53,108 bases of DNA from Spirochaetes bacterium GWF1_51_8 (lineage in GTDB: Bacteria; Spirochaetota; Brevinematia; Brevinematales; GWF1-51-8): positions 44,564 through 97,671 of the forward strand of contig MIBE01000026.1 of NCBI GenBank assembly GCA_001829415.1, given 5' to 3'. Positions 8,236 through 16,858 of the stretch are shown piece after piece. The notes under the pieces are model-generated. The model did no database searches. It saw only the letters and a program-made list of their open reading frames with translations, and had not been told where the DNA came from. Every line of letters begins with the position of its first letter. Position 1 is the stretch's first letter. Both the position numbers and the translations under genes were made by a program.

Positions 8236-8820
8236 ATGATAGAAAGACTGCGGAATACCGCACGTGAAATACAAGCCTTGTTCGAGCAAATCGATTCGGA
8301 TGTCAAGGGCTTCCAGCACCGGACAGGGATAACCTGCACGGCGGGTTGCGGGCATTGCTGTAACAATCCCGGTATCGAAGCCGCGCCCGAGGAGTTTTTC
8401 CTTCTGGCGCTCTCGCTTTGGGAAAACGGGACGAGCATGGAGTTCCTGCGGATGCTGGAAAAGGATGAAGGCGGCGGTGTATGCGTGTTTTATTCTCATA
8501 AGCAAAGCAATCCTGACGCCGGATATTGTACCCGTTACGAACATAGGGCGCTGATTTGCCGTTTGTTCGGGTTTTCGACGATGCACGATAAAACGGGATC
8601 GCTTCATCTCGCGGCGTGCGCGGCAATACGGAATCAGGTTCGTCCGGATAGTCTCGAGACTTCCGGCGGCAGTACCCTATCCCCCGGGATGGAAATATAC
8701 TCCGGACAGTACGAGGATATTTTCGGCGGGGCTTTCCAGAAAAAATACCCGATCAACACTGCGATGAAAATGGCAGTCGAGAAAATGGGATATCTATTTG
8801 ACAACACTCCTGCTGTGTAG
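8236..8820 (+). CDS. YkgJ-family cysteine-cluster protein
   Basis: This 194-residue protein carries the YkgJ/UPF0153 cysteine cluster: CTAGCGHCC at residues 34-42, a Cys at 83, then YCTRYEHRALICRLFGF with Cys 98 and 108. The family is thought to bind a zinc or iron ion or an Fe-S cluster; its reaction is unknown. The ATG at 8236 is preferred because GAGGT is 5 bases upstream and the promoter is close; the open frame extends to 8095 but has no ribosome site there and crosses the promoter. The gene stands alone, divergent from the phosphatase gene and followed by another promoter. Confidence 0.82.
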   Translation: MIERLRNTAREIQALFEQIDSDVKGFQHRTGITCTAGCGHCCNNPGIEAAPEEFFLLALSLWENGTSMEFLRMLEKDEGGGVCVFYSHKQSNPDAGYCTRYEHRALICRLFGFSTMHDKTGSLHLAACAAIRNQVRPDSLETSGGSTLSPGMEIYSGQYEDIFGGAFQKKYPINTAMKMAVEKMGYLFDNTPAV

Positions 8821-8840
8821 AACCTGACATAGAGGTTTTC

Positions 8841-8869
8841 TTGGCAAATCGCGTAAAATCGGTTAGAAT
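8841..8869 (+). promoter_or_regulatory. Predicted sigma-70 promoter for the 135-aa hypothetical gene
   Basis: TTGGCA (8841-8846), a 17-base spacer and TAGAAT (8864-8869), 27 bases before the ATG at 8897. Confidence 0.55.
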
Positions 8870-8896
8870 GATGGCATCAACCAAATGGAGCGAAAG

Positions 8897-9304
8897 ATGA
8901 TCGAAGAGAAGATAACAGCATTCGGGGAACGGTTACGGGATGTTTTCGGCGAAGACCTCGCCCAAGCCGGATGGAAACTCCAGAAATTCGGACGGGTAGG
9001 GACGGACGATAATCCGCTCGATCAGGGGTATTTTATCTTCTCTAAGAACGATGACTCCGGCGAAGCGGTGTTTAATTACGACTTGAGAACCTCATTGACG
9101 GCAATCCAGCTCAAATTGATCGCGGGCGGTGTTGAAGAACGTTACGGCCAACAGGCGATGAACGCCCTCTTCTCGCGCGATCCGGGAAAGACCGTGAATT
9201 CCAACGACGATACCCTTTCGAAGCTCGCTGAAAAAGAAGAAGCGCTATTTAAACGGATACTCCATTATTTTAACCTCAAAGCCCCTGAAAACATCTATGA
9301 ATAA
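8897..9304 (+). CDS. Hypothetical protein, 135 aa
   Basis: Not recognised. The product is acidic, 135 residues long, with no signal peptide or membrane segment. A central part (QGYFIFSKNDDSGEAVFNYD) looks beta-rich and the rest helical. The ATG at 8897 is chosen because GGAG sits 6 bases upstream; an ATG 12 bases earlier at 8885 itself overlaps that ribosome site. It has its own predicted promoter and ends just before a hairpin at 9309-9329. I infer a monocistronic gene of unknown role. Confidence 0.65.
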   Translation: MIEEKITAFGERLRDVFGEDLAQAGWKLQKFGRVGTDDNPLDQGYFIFSKNDDSGEAVFNYDLRTSLTAIQLKLIAGGVEERYGQQAMNALFSRDPGKTVNSNDDTLSKLAEKEEALFKRILHYFNLKAPENIYE

Positions 9305-9329
9305 AAAAGTCCCGCCTGAACAGCGGGAC
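9303..9329 (-). terminator. Intrinsic terminator (minus strand) after the YegP gene
   Basis: A 7-bp perfect stem (GTCCCGC, 9309-9315; GCGGGAC, 9323-9329) with a 7-base loop is followed on the minus strand by six T residues (9303-9308). The plus side has only AAAATT after it, so it mainly serves genes coming from the right. Confidence 0.75.
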
Positions 9330-9437
9330 AAAATTGCCGATAAATTCTTCATTTGATAACCCCGCGCGCATCGTCAGCAGGCGGCAAGAGGATGATAACG
9401 AAACTATTCGTAACTGTAACGCTTATTGGGATAAGAG

Positions 9438-9620
9438 TTATTCGTCTATCTCGACTATCTCGGCCGACTGGGAATTCTTGATCACCGAATCGATCCCGTT
9501 CTTACAGCTTGCCTTGCTGGTATAGCCTTCGCTTGTCGCGATGATTTCCCCGTTTCCAGCCTTCAGCCTGAACTGGAATTCGCCTTTCTTGTTCTTAAAG
9601 ATTTCGAACTTTGACGCCAT
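9438..9620 (-). CDS. YegP / DUF1508 family small protein
   Basis: This 60-residue protein is one copy of the DUF1508 (UPF0339, YegP) module: KFEIFKNKKGEFQFRLKAGNGEIIATSEGYTSK, split here only by eye into KFEIFKNKKGEFQFRLKAGN and what follows, then SCKNGIDSVIKNS. E. coli YegP has two such modules, whereas this has one. The function is not known. GGAGG stands 6 bases before the ATG at 9620. It is 32 bases downstream of the ankyrin gene on the same strand, and a terminator follows about 110 bases later, so the two probably form a small operon. Confidence 0.88.
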   Translation of the reverse strand: MASKFEIFKNKKGEFQFRLKAGNGEIIATSEGYTSKASCKNGIDSVIKNSQSAEIVEIDE

Positions 9621-9652
9621 GGTAGCCTCCTATTCGTTTAAAAATATCCGTA

Positions 9653-10030
9653 TTATTGGTTCACGCCGATCGATTGAAAAAACTTGATGATGCTGTCATT
9701 GCCCTTCAGTACGGCGAGCTGATAGGGTGTGTTGCCGAGGTCGTCCTTCGCCGTCACATCCGCGCCCGCGTCGATCAGCATCTTCACGCCCTCGATACTG
9801 CCCTTCAGCACTACCGCATGCAATGGCGTCGCGTCGTTCCCCGCGCGTGAGTTTACATCGCCGCCCGCGGAAATCAGTTCCGAGATGATTTCCAGGTATC
9901 CTGACGCACATGCGAAATGGAGAGGCGTTAAACCGAAATCGGTGATTTCATTCGGTGAAGCCCCAGTACCCAGCAGCTTCCGTACATCGCTGAGATTCCC
10001 GCGTGCGGACGCGTCCGTTAATTCCCCCAT
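9653..10030 (-). CDS. Small ankyrin-repeat protein
   Basis: The 125-residue product is almost entirely ankyrin repeats. There is an N-terminal capping half-repeat, then TPLHFACASGYLEIISELI, TPLHAVVLKGSIEGVKMLI and TPYQLAVLKGNDSIIKFF, each followed by the D/G-A/G-x-V turn. Ankyrin repeats bind proteins; the partner is unknown. There is no signal peptide, so it is cytoplasmic. The ATG at 10030 follows GGAGGG at a 6-base spacing. The open frame continues to 10264, but this would run through the inverted-repeat element and is rejected. Codon use is ordinary, so recent transfer from a eukaryote is not suggested. Confidence 0.88.
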   Translation of the reverse strand: MGELTDASARGNLSDVRKLLGTGASPNEITDFGLTPLHFACASGYLEIISELISAGGDVNSRAGNDATPLHAVVLKGSIEGVKMLIDAGADVTAKDDLGNTPYQLAVLKGNDSIIKFFQSIGVNQ

Positions 10031-10148
10031 TGAAAACCCTCCGCTATACCCACAACATTTTTTATTCCATTCTTTTCCCGTGCCGACGGAAAAGTTTTTC
10101 ACTGATAAAGAAACCCTCTCAGCATACGGGCTTGATGACGAACTCATT

Positions 10149-10264
10149 TTGTCATTGCGAGGCGTCATTGTGAGCTTGCCGAACCATAGCCGAAGCAATC
10201 TATTTAATAACTGGGTATATATATAAAACAGACTGCTTCGCCGCTTCGCGTCTCGCAGTGACAA
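10149..10264. repeat. Imperfect inverted-repeat element (REP/MITE-like)
   Basis: The ends are inverted copies: TTGTCATTGCGAGGCG at the left, and at the right a complement that reads TTGTCACTGCGAGACG. Inside, GCCGAAGCAATC (left arm) is mirrored by GACTGCTTCGCCGC (right arm), around an AT-rich core. The GTCATTGCGAG... end with GAAGCAATCT is a pattern I know from short dispersed palindromic elements in several bacterial genomes. It has no coding capacity and lies in the 424-base gap 10031-10454. The rest of that gap is AT-rich with nothing recognisable. Confidence 0.65.
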
Positions 10265-10454
10265 ATAATCGTATATTTCATGACTTCGTCAACATGCCCA
10301 GCATTCGAGACTGTGCTTATTATAACTCAATGTGAAGTCCCTATCAATTTTTAAATCCGAAAATTTTCCTTCACTGTATACTTCACCAATCATCTGTAGA
10401 TTACAAAAAACCGGTTTTTAACGGACGGAGTGACCGTGTGAAGGATCGAAACGG

Positions 10455-10904
10455 TCAATTCTCTTCTATCTTTTCCGCGAATACGCCGACCGTCATAACC
10501 GGGGCGTATTCTTTCTTCAGCGGCTTGATCTTGACGAAACCCGTCAGAACAGGTCGGTCTACCCAGAGGAAAAACAATGTAAACTGGTACACGATACGTC
10601 CTCCGACTGTCACGTCGAACGCGAAAGAATTCCCGTCTTTCGACAGCTTCCCGGCAAACTTCATCTCGTAGAACTTCTCCCAATCGAGAGGCAGGCGCGC
10701 CTCGGGGCCGATTGACCAATCGATACCGATCTTGCCGGCGACTATTTTACCGTCGGCCTTGTCTATCGAGATATAGTCGGTTCCCCAACGGGTCAGGTAC
10801 CCGCATTTCAGTTTATACTTTCCGATCGTCGCATCGCTCATCTCGGACCACCCCCTGCAAAGGCTGATAAAAATCACCGCGATTGCAAATATAGTTTTCC
10901 GCAT
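10455..10904 (-). CDS. Hypothetical secreted protein, 149 aa
   Basis: Not recognised. The first 20 residues form a signal peptide (MRKTIFAIAVIFISLCRGWS) without a convincing lipobox, so a periplasmic or exported protein is likely. The mature part is beta-rich, with alternating strands such as GKIVAGKIGIDWSIG and VTVGGRIVYQFTLFFLW. GGAGG lies 7 bases before the ATG at 10904. It follows rodA by 63 bases on the same strand and may be the last gene of that operon or have its own promoter. Confidence 0.65.
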   Translation of the reverse strand: MRKTIFAIAVIFISLCRGWSEMSDATIGKYKLKCGYLTRWGTDYISIDKADGKIVAGKIGIDWSIGPEARLPLDWEKFYEMKFAGKLSKDGNSFAFDVTVGGRIVYQFTLFFLWVDRPVLTGFVKIKPLKKEYAPVMTVGVFAEKIEEN

Positions 10905-10967
10905 GTTTTACCTCCCGTGAGAGAGTCTAAAGGGAAAATAAAGTTATCGCAAGCCCGGAAACCATTC

Positions 10968-12287
10968 TTAATGGACGAATCTGCGGGAATGGATATTCGC
11001 GAGAAGAGCCGCCGCGATAATAAAGGTCAGGTATGAAGAACCGCCGTAGCTGACGAACGGGAGAGGAAGCCCGGTCACAGGCGCCGTTCCCAATGTCATC
11101 CCGATATTAACGAGAAAATGGATGAAGAACATCCCCAGAATACCCGCCGATATCAGCATCCCTTCCTTATCGTTCGCGTTCGAAACGGTGCGGAGTATAT
11201 ATAGGAAATAGATGCAGAAAAGCGCGATCACTATCGTCCCGCCGAGGAATCCGGATTCTTCGCTGATGATCGAGAAGATAAAGTCAGTACTCTTTTCAGG
11301 CAGAAAGCCGAGGATATTCTGCGTGCCCCGGAAAATCCCCTTACCGGCAAATCCCCCCGAACCGATGGCGATCTTGGACTGGATGATGTTATATCCCGCG
11401 CCCCAACGGTCGAACTCGGGATTGAGGAATACGAGCAGCCGTTTCCATTGATAGGGCTTCAAAAGCACGGTCGAGACCGCGCCCACCCCGAACGATATCC
11501 CCGCGATGACCGTAAACGGCAGAATCTTACGGATTATCTCCACGGGGTTGAAGAACTCCAGAACGACCGCGACAATCGTGTAAAGGAACATCGAGATCGC
11601 GACGATCAGCATAGTATTGAAATTGAAGATGATCTCGAAAAGCTCTATCTTCGATTGAAACATTTCGAGGAAGTAAAATTTATAGTACGCGTTGCCGAGC
11701 ACGAGGATTGAGGTCACCAAACCGGTCAGCATGATATACTTGATATATCGGTCGTCGGGCATCCCGAGGAAACTCATGACGATATAGATGCCGAGGAAGA
11801 CAAGCGACGTACCGAGGTCGGGCTGGAGAAGGATCAGTCCCAACGGCAAGGCGAGCATGACGATACTGATCACGAACGTCCTGAACTTGTTTTCGACCGG
11901 CGAGGCGTTGGAGAAGAATTTCGCGAGCAGGAGGATAAAGAAAATCTTCATGATTTCCGACGGCTGGATACCCAGTCCGCCTACGCCGAACCAGCTTTTC
12001 GCGCCGCGGATTGTCTTCCCGATCACGAGGGTGGCGAGGAGCACTACGATCCCGATCAGGAAAAGTATTTCGGCGACTTCTACCAATTGAGAGTAATCCA
12101 TGCTGAGTATCAGGATCGCCAAACCGATCCCGGCCACCATCCAGATGATCTGTTTGATGTATTGCCCGGTGTTACTGCCATCGGGGATGATCCCGGAACT
12201 GTAGATGAAGATCAGGCCGATCACGGACAGGACGAGCGGAATGATAATCAAGCCCAGATTTATATTTTTCAGGTTTTCTTTCAGCAT
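10968..12287 (-). CDS. rodA: Rod-shape peptidoglycan glycosyltransferase RodA (SEDS family)
   Basis: This 439-residue, multi-helix SEDS protein polymerises glycan strands during cell elongation with PBP2 as partner. It begins NLGLIIIPLVLSVIGLIFIYSSG. Conserved SEDS features include QPSEIMKIFFIL, LLQPDLGTSLV, YQWKRLLVFLNPEFD, IGSGGFAGKGIF and, near the C-terminus, LPFVSYGGSSYL. I call it RodA rather than FtsW because it directly follows the PBP2 gene, the usual mrdA-rodA pair. Start and upstream stop overlap as TAATG (12285-12289), implying translational coupling. It is integral to the inner membrane. Confidence 0.93.
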   Translation of the reverse strand: MLKENLKNINLGLIIIPLVLSVIGLIFIYSSGIIPDGSNTGQYIKQIIWMVAGIGLAILILSMDYSQLVEVAEILFLIGIVVLLATLVIGKTIRGAKSWFGVGGLGIQPSEIMKIFFILLLAKFFSNASPVENKFRTFVISIVMLALPLGLILLQPDLGTSLVFLGIYIVMSFLGMPDDRYIKYIMLTGLVTSILVLGNAYYKFYFLEMFQSKIELFEIIFNFNTMLIVAISMFLYTIVAVVLEFFNPVEIIRKILPFTVIAGISFGVGAVSTVLLKPYQWKRLLVFLNPEFDRWGAGYNIIQSKIAIGSGGFAGKGIFRGTQNILGFLPEKSTDFIFSIISEESGFLGGTIVIALFCIYFLYILRTVSNANDKEGMLISAGILGMFFIHFLVNIGMTLGTAPVTGLPLPFVSYGGSSYLTFIIAAALLANIHSRRFVH

Positions 12288-14110
12288 TATTGGACTTCCT
12301 TTTTCGGGGTGATCTCTATCTTCATGATCTGCTTATAGTAATAATCGATTATCTGGGCGGCGATAGGGGCCGCGGCGGCGGAACCGCCTCCTCCATGCTC
12401 GACTACGACCGTGACGCAGATCATCTCTTCGAGCTTGGTGTGGCCGTAGGGCGCGAACGCCGTAAACCACGCGTGGTCTTCCTTCGTGCCGCCGGCCTGC
12501 CCGGTCCCGGTCTTTCCGGCAATCGGAACATCCGCCACAAGGTAATTCTGCACCCATCCGGCCGTACCGGATGTGCATACCTCGCGCATCGCCTGCTGAA
12601 GGAACTCGAAATGCTTCGGGTTCAGGTTGACCTTGCGGAGCACCACGGGCTGTTTACTCCAGATCACTTCCTTTTTATCGAAGGACAGAATTTCTTTCAT
12701 GACGAACGGCTGGTAGACGAGGCCGTTATTGACTATCGCCATCGTGAGGACATTGATTCCGATCGGCGTCGCGAGAAGGTCGCCCTGCCCGATAGAGATG
12801 TTGGCGGTGTCGCCCTGCGACCACGGGCGTTTGTACCGTTTGACAAACCAGTCCATTTCGGGAATGAGGCCGGATGTCTCGCCGGGGAGGTCGATCTTGG
12901 TTTTCTGGTTGATTCCGTACGCGCGCGCGAACTCGAGAATAAGGTCTCTGCCGATCTGCAAGCCGACATTGTAGAAGAATGAGTCGCATGATTGCGCGAT
13001 AGCCGATTTAAAATTGACCGTTCCGTGTATATTCCAGCATCTGAAGACACGGTTGCCGATCTTTGTCTCCCCGGTACATTTGACCGACTTGGAGAGCGGG
13101 ATGCCGAACGAGAGCGCGGCGGAGGCTGTAATCAGCTTGAAGATTGAACTGGGAGGGTACGTTCCGCCTATCGCGCGGTTCAGGAACGGTTTATCGGGAT
13201 TGTTTTTCAGAACATTATAATCGCTCTCGGAGAATCGTTCGGTGAAGATATTCGGGTCGAACCCCGGCGAACTGACGAGCACGAGGATTTCCCCGGTAGC
13301 GGGAATAGACGCCACGACAGCGCCCTTTCTCGCGGCGAGGAGCTGGTATGCGAGTTCCTGGAGGTCCTTATGAATAGTCAGTACGACCGGATTACCCGCG
13401 ATAGCTTCTTTCTGCACCGATTGTTCGATCACATTGCCCTTCGCGTCCACCATCCGTTCGAGGATGCCTTCCTTTCCGCGTATCTGAGCGTCATACATCT
13501 TCTCGATACCCATCTTGCCGAGCACGCTTCCGAAATGGTACTCCGGGTTGCCCTTGAGCTGGGCAAGTTCCTGCTTGCTGATAATACCCGTGTAGCCGAT
13601 CAACTGGGATGCTTTTTCCATCAGGGGATACACACGCCTCGGGCGGTTTTCCCATAAGAGGCCGGGATACTTCTCGATATGCTCCGCGAACTTGACGAGC
13701 ACCCCGGGATCGATATCGTATTTCAGAACGACGGGCGTGTATTTATCGAACGCTTCTTCCTGTATTTTCAATTTTATGTTACTGACCGACATTCCCAGCA
13801 GAATGGATGTGTTGGAGAGGACGTTTTCCTGCTGTAACGGGTCTTCCGGTAAGTTGGCCGGGATGACAACTACGCAAAGCGATTTCCGGTTGTAAGCCAG
13901 CTTATTTTCCTTGGTGCGGTCGTAGATAACGCTCCGGTACGCGGAGATTTTTATAATCTGGGTCTTGTTGAGAAGCGATTGCTTGAGATAATCCTCGCCC
14001 CTGATGATCTGGAGATAAAAAAGGCGGATAAACAGGATTCCCACCAGCGCATAGATGACGACGGCCAGTATATTGACACGGGTTTTTACTTTCGAGGATA
14101 ATTCCTGCAT
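12287..14110 (-). CDS. mrdA: Penicillin-binding protein 2 (elongation transpeptidase)
   Basis: The 607-residue class B PBP cross-links peptidoglycan during elongation. It has a short cytoplasmic tail, one membrane helix at about 12-33, the class B dimerisation region (with RSVIYDR near 59-65 and RVYPLMEKASQLIGYTG), and a C-terminal transpeptidase domain. Active-site motifs are S322-I-F-K325, S374-C-D376 (SxD as in E. coli PBP2) and K533-T-G535. It lies 10 bases after priA and overlaps rodA by one base. Spirochaete rod or helical shape depends on this pair; that link is family knowledge. Confidence 0.95.
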   Translation of the reverse strand: MQELSSKVKTRVNILAVVIYALVGILFIRLFYLQIIRGEDYLKQSLLNKTQIIKISAYRSVIYDRTKENKLAYNRKSLCVVVIPANLPEDPLQQENVLSNTSILLGMSVSNIKLKIQEEAFDKYTPVVLKYDIDPGVLVKFAEHIEKYPGLLWENRPRRVYPLMEKASQLIGYTGIISKQELAQLKGNPEYHFGSVLGKMGIEKMYDAQIRGKEGILERMVDAKGNVIEQSVQKEAIAGNPVVLTIHKDLQELAYQLLAARKGAVVASIPATGEILVLVSSPGFDPNIFTERFSESDYNVLKNNPDKPFLNRAIGGTYPPSSIFKLITASAALSFGIPLSKSVKCTGETKIGNRVFRCWNIHGTVNFKSAIAQSCDSFFYNVGLQIGRDLILEFARAYGINQKTKIDLPGETSGLIPEMDWFVKRYKRPWSQGDTANISIGQGDLLATPIGINVLTMAIVNNGLVYQPFVMKEILSFDKKEVIWSKQPVVLRKVNLNPKHFEFLQQAMREVCTSGTAGWVQNYLVADVPIAGKTGTGQAGGTKEDHAWFTAFAPYGHTKLEEMICVTVVVEHGGGGSAAAAPIAAQIIDYYYKQIMKIEITPKKEVQ

Positions 14111-14120
14111 ACATACTCCA

Positions 14121-16106
14121 TCAGAGCATACTCAGCGGGTCGATGTCGATTTCGAGAAAGAGAGACGGTACGGACTTAGACGACTGAAAGTAATCGCGGA
14201 TATTCTGGGCGATACTCTTTATCTGCTGGTACTTTCCCGATTTAATAATTATATGATACCTGTACTGATTATTCAACTTTTCAAGCGGACAGGAGACCGG
14301 GCCGAGTATCTTCGTGTCCGCGCTGATTCCGCGTCTGAGTCCTTCGATATACTGTTTCAGCTTCTCGACAAACGCCTCGAGTTTTTCTTTGTCTTTCGCC
14401 CGAAAGACCAGACGCGCGATCCGTGTGAACGGCGGATAGCCGAACATCTCCCGTTTCTTGATTTCCATATCGTAGAATTCGACATAGTCCTGTTTCGCGG
14501 CGGATGTGATCGAATAATGATCCGGCATATAGGTTTGGATGATCGCCTCGCCGGGAATATCCCTGCGCCCGGCCCGCCCGACAACCTGTGTCAGAAGGAT
14601 GAAGTTCCGTTCGGGTGAACGGAAGTCCGGCAGGTTCAGCGTGATATCCGGAAGGAGCGCACCTACCAAATGAATTCCGGGCAGGTCGTGGCCCTTCGCG
14701 ACCATCTGCGTCCCGACAATCAGGTCGGCCTTATGGTTCCGTATTTTTTCCAGTATCTCGTCGAACCCATGCTTGTTCCGTGTGGTGTCCAGATCCATTC
14801 TGAGGATAGAGTGCCCGGGGAACATCGCGCTCAGGCCGTCCTCGATCTTCTCAGTCCCCATCCCGACACTTTTCAGATCGATACTCCGGCAGGAAGGGCA
14901 TTTTTCCGGCAGCGCGGCGGTGTATCCGCAATGGTGGCAGACGAGCCGGTGATCCTTTTTGTGGTAGGTGAGACTGACATCGCACGAGGGGCATTCGAAA
15001 CGGTGGCCGCAGTCGCCGCAGATCATCGACGGCGAGAAGCCCCGCCTGTTGATGAAAAGCAGGACCTGCTTCTGCTTGTCGAATGTCTCGAGGATTCGCT
15101 TCATAAGCGGTCCTGAGATCATCGAGTTGCCCTTGCCCTCGGCCTTCATATCGACAATGTCCGTCTTCGGGATGGTCGCCTTGCCGTAACGGTTCTTCAG
15201 TTCGATCAGGCGGATCGCGCCGGTCCTAGCATGGAAATATGTCTCGAGCTGGGGGGTGGCCGAACCAAGCACCACGGCGGCATTCTCCATACGGGAACGG
15301 TACATAGCGACCTGTCTCGCGTGGTAACGGGGCGCGCTACCGGACTTGTAGGACGGCTCGTGCTCCTCGTCGATGATGATGAGGCCGAGGTTTTTCACCG
15401 GGGCGAATACCGCCGAACGCGGGCCGATCACCACACGCGCCTCGCCCCTGAGCGCGCGCATCCATTCACCGAGACGCTCGCCGTCGGACAGCCTGCTGTG
15501 ATAGATGGCGACCTCGTTGCCGAAGCTCTCGTAGAAACGGCGGAGCGTCTGCGCGGTGAGCGAGATTTCCGGGATCAGGATGATCGCCGAACGTCCCATG
15601 TCGAGGGCGCGGCGGGCGAGGTGCTTATACACCTCGGTCTTGCCGGAACCCGTGATGCCGTGGATCAGGAACGAGGCGGGTTTGCCGATCTCAGGCTCGA
15701 TCGCGGAAACCGCCTCCGCCTGTTCGGTGTTGAGGCGCGAGAACTCGCCCGTGTACGCGAACGGGTGCTTGTGCGGGGCGGGTTTTCTCGCGGGCGGCGC
15801 GATACAGAAGAGCGATTCTCCGAGAGGGGAGAGGTACTGCCCGCTCATCCATTCGGCTATCTTCAATGTCGTATTGTTGATGACCGGGACCCGGTCGAGC
15901 GTGCCGGATATTTCTTTCAGCTTAATGTCTTTCAGTTCGCCACCCGCCTCATTTGAATCGAGTAGTCTCAGGACGAACGCGGGCAAATTCCGCCCCGCGA
16001 AGTTGACCTTGACACGGGATAGCGGGACGATCTCCATTCCATCGGGGACGATATAATAAAAGGTTTGTTCGAGCGGGACGTTGACAACGACCTCGGCGAG
16101 TTTCAT
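14121..16106 (-). CDS. priA: Primosomal replication-restart helicase PriA
   Basis: The 661-residue PriA rebuilds stalled replication forks. The 3'-end-binding domain (1-100) opens with LAEVVVNVPLEQTFYYIVP. The helicase core has GITGSGKTE at 150-158 (Walker A), DEEH at 246-249 and GSATPQLET at 281-289. The zinc region holds eight cysteines, C363/C366, C372/C375, C390/C393 and C403/C406. It is somewhat shorter than E. coli PriA (732) through small linkers but no domain is missing. It overlaps the stop of the uracil-DNA glycosylase gene by 4 bases (16103-16106), so it is within the rdgB-rodA operon. Confidence 0.96.
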   Translation of the reverse strand: MKLAEVVVNVPLEQTFYYIVPDGMEIVPLSRVKVNFAGRNLPAFVLRLLDSNEAGGELKDIKLKEISGTLDRVPVINNTTLKIAEWMSGQYLSPLGESLFCIAPPARKPAPHKHPFAYTGEFSRLNTEQAEAVSAIEPEIGKPASFLIHGITGSGKTEVYKHLARRALDMGRSAIILIPEISLTAQTLRRFYESFGNEVAIYHSRLSDGERLGEWMRALRGEARVVIGPRSAVFAPVKNLGLIIIDEEHEPSYKSGSAPRYHARQVAMYRSRMENAAVVLGSATPQLETYFHARTGAIRLIELKNRYGKATIPKTDIVDMKAEGKGNSMISGPLMKRILETFDKQKQVLLFINRRGFSPSMICGDCGHRFECPSCDVSLTYHKKDHRLVCHHCGYTAALPEKCPSCRSIDLKSVGMGTEKIEDGLSAMFPGHSILRMDLDTTRNKHGFDEILEKIRNHKADLIVGTQMVAKGHDLPGIHLVGALLPDITLNLPDFRSPERNFILLTQVVGRAGRRDIPGEAIIQTYMPDHYSITSAAKQDYVEFYDMEIKKREMFGYPPFTRIARLVFRAKDKEKLEAFVEKLKQYIEGLRRGISADTKILGPVSCPLEKLNNQYRYHIIIKSGKYQQIKSIAQNIRDYFQSSKSVPSLFLEIDIDPLSML

Positions 16107-16849
16107 CGCGGGATACCGTTAGCGATACCGAACGCGGTCTCCAGATCGCGGGTGAAGTCCGGGAAGGCGGTCATGTTGCGGAGGATGTAAGCCGGGTGAA
16201 ATGTCGGGAACACGAGAAAACCGAAACGGGATTTCTGCGCACGGCCTCGGAGTTTTGAGATAGTTTCCTCGGTGTCGAGAAGATACTGCGCGGAAAACTT
16301 TCCCATCGCGATAATGACCTTGGGATTGATGATTTTAAGCTGTTCTGCCAGATGGGGAGTGCAGGCGGCGATCTCGTCTTTCTCCGGATTGCGGTTGTCC
16401 GGCGGGCGGTGCTTCGCGACGTTACAGATATAGATTTCCGGGCGGTATACCCCGAACTCGTTGAGCGACCTTGTTAATAGTTTCCCGGCCTGTCCCACGA
16501 ACGGGCGCGAGAGCAGGTCTTCGGTTTCCCCCGGGGCCTCGCCGACAAACACGATTTCAGCATCGGGATTCCCTTCGCCGAAAACGAGGTTGGTGGCGGA
16601 TTCCGCCAGTCGGCAATCCCGGCATTTCACGCAGAAGTTCCGCAGTCTCAGTAACGCTTCTTTCTTCTCCGAAGCGGGGTAGGGATCGGGCAACTGCTGT
16701 AACGGGGTATTGAGCGGGACGTTGTACTTCAGGCTGGTCTGGGCTCCGGTTTTGACAGCGCTGGGCGCGGGCTCCCCCCCGATCAGGCATGTCGCCCATT
16801 CGTCCTGCAGGTGGCAGATAACGGACTTGATGATTTTGTCTTTTTCCAT
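16103..16849 (-). CDS. udg: Type-4-like Fe-S uracil-DNA glycosylase
   Basis: The 248-residue protein removes uracil from DNA. The core (from about residue 70) has the type-4 features GEAPGETED at 103-111, RPFVGQAGKLL, NVAKHRPPDNRNP at 143-155 and FPTFHPAYILRN near 214-225. Fe-S ligands appear as C76 and C79 (CRDCRL) and C163 (AACTPHL). The third ligand position, usually Cys in NVVKCRPP, is His147 here. The first 60 residues are a poorly conserved Pro-rich extension, common in bacterial members. It starts 9 bases after rdgB ends. Pairing with rdgB suggests a nucleotide and DNA sanitation role. Confidence 0.88.
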   Translation of the reverse strand: MEKDKIIKSVICHLQDEWATCLIGGEPAPSAVKTGAQTSLKYNVPLNTPLQQLPDPYPASEKKEALLRLRNFCVKCRDCRLAESATNLVFGEGNPDAEIVFVGEAPGETEDLLSRPFVGQAGKLLTRSLNEFGVYRPEIYICNVAKHRPPDNRNPEKDEIAACTPHLAEQLKIINPKVIIAMGKFSAQYLLDTEETISKLRGRAQKSRFGFLVFPTFHPAYILRNMTAFPDFTRDLETAFGIANGIPR

Positions 16850-16858
16850 ATCCGCCTT

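Noticed and set aside
8821-8840. Terminator after the YkgJ-like gene
   Set aside because: Only a 5-bp stem (AACCT/AGGTT) and a broken T-run; too weak to call.
10031-10264. N-terminal extension of the ankyrin protein to 10264
   Set aside because: It would run through the inverted-repeat element, while a strong ribosome site precedes the ATG at 10030.
15231-15956. 241-codon open frame on the plus strand
   Set aside because: Antisense to the helicase core of priA; composition is charged and random-looking.
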